Assembly (NCBI GenBank): GCA_028288725.1 | Contig: JAQGIC010000103.1 | Span: forward strand, 25,729 to 89,728 | DNA from: Rhodospirillales bacterium | GTDB taxonomy: Bacteria; Pseudomonadota; Alphaproteobacteria; ATCC43930; CGMCC-115725 | Reading direction: 5' to 3' | DNA: 64,000 nucleotides | Part shown: positions 62,131 to 64,000 of the stretch, piece after piece | How the letters are laid out: each line of letters begins with the position of its first letter | Numbering within the stretch: position 1 is the first letter of the stretch | Translations under genes and position numbers: made by a program | The notes under the pieces: generated by a model | Seen by the model: only the letters and a program-made list of their open reading frames with translations | Told to the model about the DNA's origin: nothing | Database searches by the model: none

Positions 62131-62181
62131 CACAGGGCCTGACTTCTCACAGGGCTTGACTTCTCACAGGGCCTGACTTCG
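62131..62181. repeat. Three tandem 17-bp repeats
   Basis: CACAGGGCCTGACTTCT, CACAGGGCTTGACTTCT, CACAGGGCCTGACTTCG. Three head-to-tail copies with one or two differences lie about 185 bp from the tRNA remnant. Confidence 0.8.
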
Positions 62182-62366
62182 GCCAATCGGCATCCCGGTA
62201 TCGATCCTGGCGACAAGCCGTGAGCGGAGCTTGTCTGCGCGCGGAACTTGGGCGTGCCCGGCGATGACGCATGAACGGCGTCGTGCCGAACGTGGCGTTC
62301 TGCGACGATAAAGTCCGATGGTGTCTGGAACTGTCCGGCTCCGGCAGGATTTCCGGTGTGTTGCCC

Positions 62367-62414
62367 TGGCGTCCCCAACGAGATTCGAACTCGTGTTACC
62401 GCCGTGAAAGGGCG
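62367..62414 (-). tRNA. 3' fragment of tRNA-Glu (probable attachment-site half)
   Basis: On the minus strand the text runs CGCCCTTTCACGGCGG (anticodon arm with TTC anticodon), TAACACGAG, TTCGAATCTCG (T arm) and TTGGGGACGCCA with an encoded CCA. This is the last 48 bases of a tRNA-Glu(UUC). The acceptor and D arms that should precede it are missing; unrelated sequence (CTTGGCTTTATTT) joins at the anticodon stem. It looks like the displaced 3' half left when an element integrated into a tRNA-Glu gene. Confidence 0.75.
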
Positions 62415-62931
62415 AAATAAAGCCAAGACACCAAGCCATCTATAACCGCAAGCCTCTGTTTTTATGTAATTTTATCAAACGACCTGTAACGCTTTATCAC
62501 AACGCGTCATTGCGCTGTTGGCCCAGAATTGGCTCAGAACGACGCACCTCCATACAACCTTGCACCGCCTCAACGAGGCAAGCAGACGCGAATCGCAACA
62601 TACCCCAAAAAAGTCTGATCCACTGTCCCAGGCCGGGGTTCCTATCGTAGGTGAAGGCTCCAACCCAGAGCAATTGATAGCTGGGGGTCGAGCGGCGCCC
62701 CGCCTACTTCTCAACGAAAAGTCCGAACCGGCAAAAAGAACCGGGGATAGACCATCGGAAAAACCGGGTTCGATCTCGGGCGGGTTGACCGAAAGGTCGA
62801 GAAACCGGGTGGCAGGGATCCTCTGCCGTGGCGTGACAGCCAAACCCCGACAATGGCGCTCCTCGTGCGACTTCAAAGTCGAGCGATCCCGCGTGGAACG
62901 GGCAGCTCCGAACCGAGTCGGAGTCCGTATT

Positions 62932-63216
62932 GTGCACTACAACCCTTGCCTAACCTATGCCGAAGCCGCGCGCTACCTAAGTATCGCTCCAGGCACGCTC
63001 CGTAACCTTATATGCAGCGGCGATGGCCCCCGTAGCGTCACCGTCGGCAAAGCCGCCCGACGGTTCCGGCAGACGGATCTGGATGCTTATCTAGATTCGA
63101 GGGTCGTCGATACCTCGAAGCCTTCCGACCCACCAGAGCCGGTCGAGGCAGCCCGGCGGAAGCGCGGGCGCCCCACGAAGGCCGAGCAAGCTCGGCGAAG
63201 GCGTTCGGGAACTTGA
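62932..63216 (+). CDS. Excisionase/AlpA-like helix-turn-helix protein
   Basis: A roughly 94-residue protein starting at GTG 62932. It has the MerR-like HTH of excisionases: LTYAEAARYLSIAPGTLRNL, then GPRSVTVGKAARRFRQTDLD. A basic tail (RRKRGRPTKAEQARRRR) could contact DNA. The open frame extends back to 62518, but those 138 residues look unstructured and are probably not translated. It lies between the tRNA remnant and a recombinase, as expected for an integrated element. Confidence 0.65.
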   Translation: MHYNPCLTYAEAARYLSIAPGTLRNLICSGDGPRSVTVGKAARRFRQTDLDAYLDSRVVDTSKPSDPPEPVEAARRKRGRPTKAEQARRRRSGT

Positions 63217-63227
63217 GGCCGGTTTCC

Positions 63228-63368
63228 ATGTTCGTGGACAAGCTTCGCGATCGGCCTCAGGTTCGGCGATTCTCAGGACAGAACGGCGAGGCCGAACCGC
63301 CCCGTCCCAGCTTTGTCGTGAAGAACGGCTCAAAGACATGGTTTCTCACGTCGCCGCCGGGGGCATGA
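63228..63368 (+). CDS. Possible small protein of the integrated element
   Basis: A 46-residue frame (MFVDKLRDRPQVRRFSGQNG at the start) that follows the HTH gene by 11 bp. The ribosome site is poor and no family is recognised. It may be chance. Confidence 0.25.
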   Translation: MFVDKLRDRPQVRRFSGQNGEAEPPRPSFVVKNGSKTWFLTSPPGA

Positions 63369-63632
63369 TGCCAGAGGCCGCGATGTTCCGAAAAACGGGT
63401 TTCGATCTTTTCATACCCGCCATCTGAAGCGGGGTGAATTTCACCGCCACACTGGCGGCCCTTGATCCTGCGATCGTCAAATCAGTCGTCGCCCCTCCTC
63501 CTCAAGATCCACGCACAGTTGATGGATCACATTTCGAGAGATGTCGTACCGGGCGACGCACTTCCTCATTTCCCGTTCAGCGCCGCATGCTGGATGCGCT
63601 CGGCCGCGCGGCCGCGGGCTTCGGCCAGATGA

Positions 63633-64000
63633 TCAAAGCGGTGTGTGTAGCTGCCGAGGCCCATGCGGCCCGACCCGCTTGGTGATCTGCGCCGCCTGGG
63701 CGGCCTCGACCACGACGCGATGCAGATGTCTGGTACTGATCGGCTTCATCGCATCTTGGCCCGGGAACGGCCAGCCTTGTGGGTGCATCACGCCTTGTTG
63801 CCGTCCGACCTGCCACCACTCGCGCAGCAAGGTCAGCAGATCTGCCGGGAGCATGGCATTGCGATACCGGCCGCCCTTGCCACGCTCGACCCTGAGCAAC
63901 ATGCGTTCGCTGTCGATGTTGCTGACCTTGAGTGCCGCAACCTCGGCCACGCGCAGGCCGGAGCCATAGGCGACCGAGAGGGCCGCCTGATGCTTGATGC
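63633..64000 (-). pseudogene. Tyrosine recombinase/integrase, 3'-broken and partial at the window edge
   Basis: Reading from the right edge leftward, YGSGLRVAEVAALKVSNI carries the first catalytic Arg box, and GKGGRYRNAMLP the beta-hairpin Lys region. ITKRVGPHGPRQ would be the HxxR box, but there the usual His after the Arg is Gln. Translation then stops within 5 codons (TGA at 63633). A normal XerC-like C-terminus needs about 50 more residues with a catalytic Tyr. The gene therefore looks disrupted by a frameshift or rearrangement. The N-terminus lies beyond 64000. Confidence 0.6.

Noticed and set aside
62518..62931. N-terminal 138 residues of the open frame ending at 63216
   Set aside because: The region looks unstructured, has no ribosome site, and precedes a typical excisionase domain that has its own GTG start.

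Overview
The window reads as a high-GC alphaproteobacterial chromosome. The signs are dense G/C-ending codons, long shadow ORFs on both strands, an alphaproteobacterial/xanthomonad-type TonB receptor, MipA/OmpV and PqiABC envelope genes, an SIS-type NagB pathway, and interspersed TAGAG...CTCTA palindromes of the kind alphaproteobacteria carry. A Rhodospirillales-like host is my guess; nothing here fixes the genus. No rRNA, CRISPR array or intact insertion sequence was seen. The only tRNA sequence is a 3' fragment of tRNA-Glu.

Layout. (1) 1-2000: a partial OmpA-like protein, a HutD-family protein and a TetR repressor. (2) 2159-7960: a tripartite RND efflux operon divergent from the tetR, with two matching palindromes as candidate operators and a strong terminator. 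(3) 8128-20405: a signalling block. A tightly overlapping operon (formyltransferase-like protein, membrane sensor, HAMP-MFS fusion, orphan Tat-exported solute-binding protein, SpoIIE-type phosphatase, RsbW-like kinase) faces a STAS anti-anti-sigma gene. It is followed by a FecR-domain protein and a CHASE2 adenylate cyclase. This is the most unusual part of the window. (4) 20422-33762: an outer-membrane-type protein, ferredoxin-NADP reductase, a LysR/CidA/LrgB module, pqiABC with an alpha/beta-hydrolase-like gene, a receiver-only response regulator, a second LysR, a MipA/OmpV protein and an SDR. (5) 33814-57413: an FAD monooxygenase, then a chitin/N-acetylglucosamine region. It holds a GlcNAc kinase, a GntR/UTRA regulator, a SIS deaminase and NagA in one overlapping operon; zwf-edd; a GH18 chitinase; a DUF6445-like protein; a TonB receptor; a membrane sensor; NagZ; and a Dpp-like ABC transporter that could import chitobiose. 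(6) 57710-62017: a Ser/Thr-rich low-complexity protein, a TRIC-family channel and two unknown proteins. (7) From about 62415 to the right edge: the start of an integrated element. It is marked by a displaced 3' half of tRNA-Glu, an excisionase-like HTH protein and a broken tyrosine recombinase.

How the genes fit together. In region 5 the parts form a path: secreted chitinase, outer-membrane receptor, ABC import, NagZ-type hydrolysis, kinase, NagA and deaminase, with Entner-Doudoroff enzymes alongside. A 44-51 nt element is shared by the zwf and TonB-receptor leaders, which suggests common control. In region 3 the periplasmic binding protein has no ABC partner, so it may feed the SpoIIE phosphatase or the HAMP-MFS protein and so control a partner-switching cascade. 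Five genes in the window end in a stop codon supplied by the terminal TAG of an interspersed palindromic repeat.
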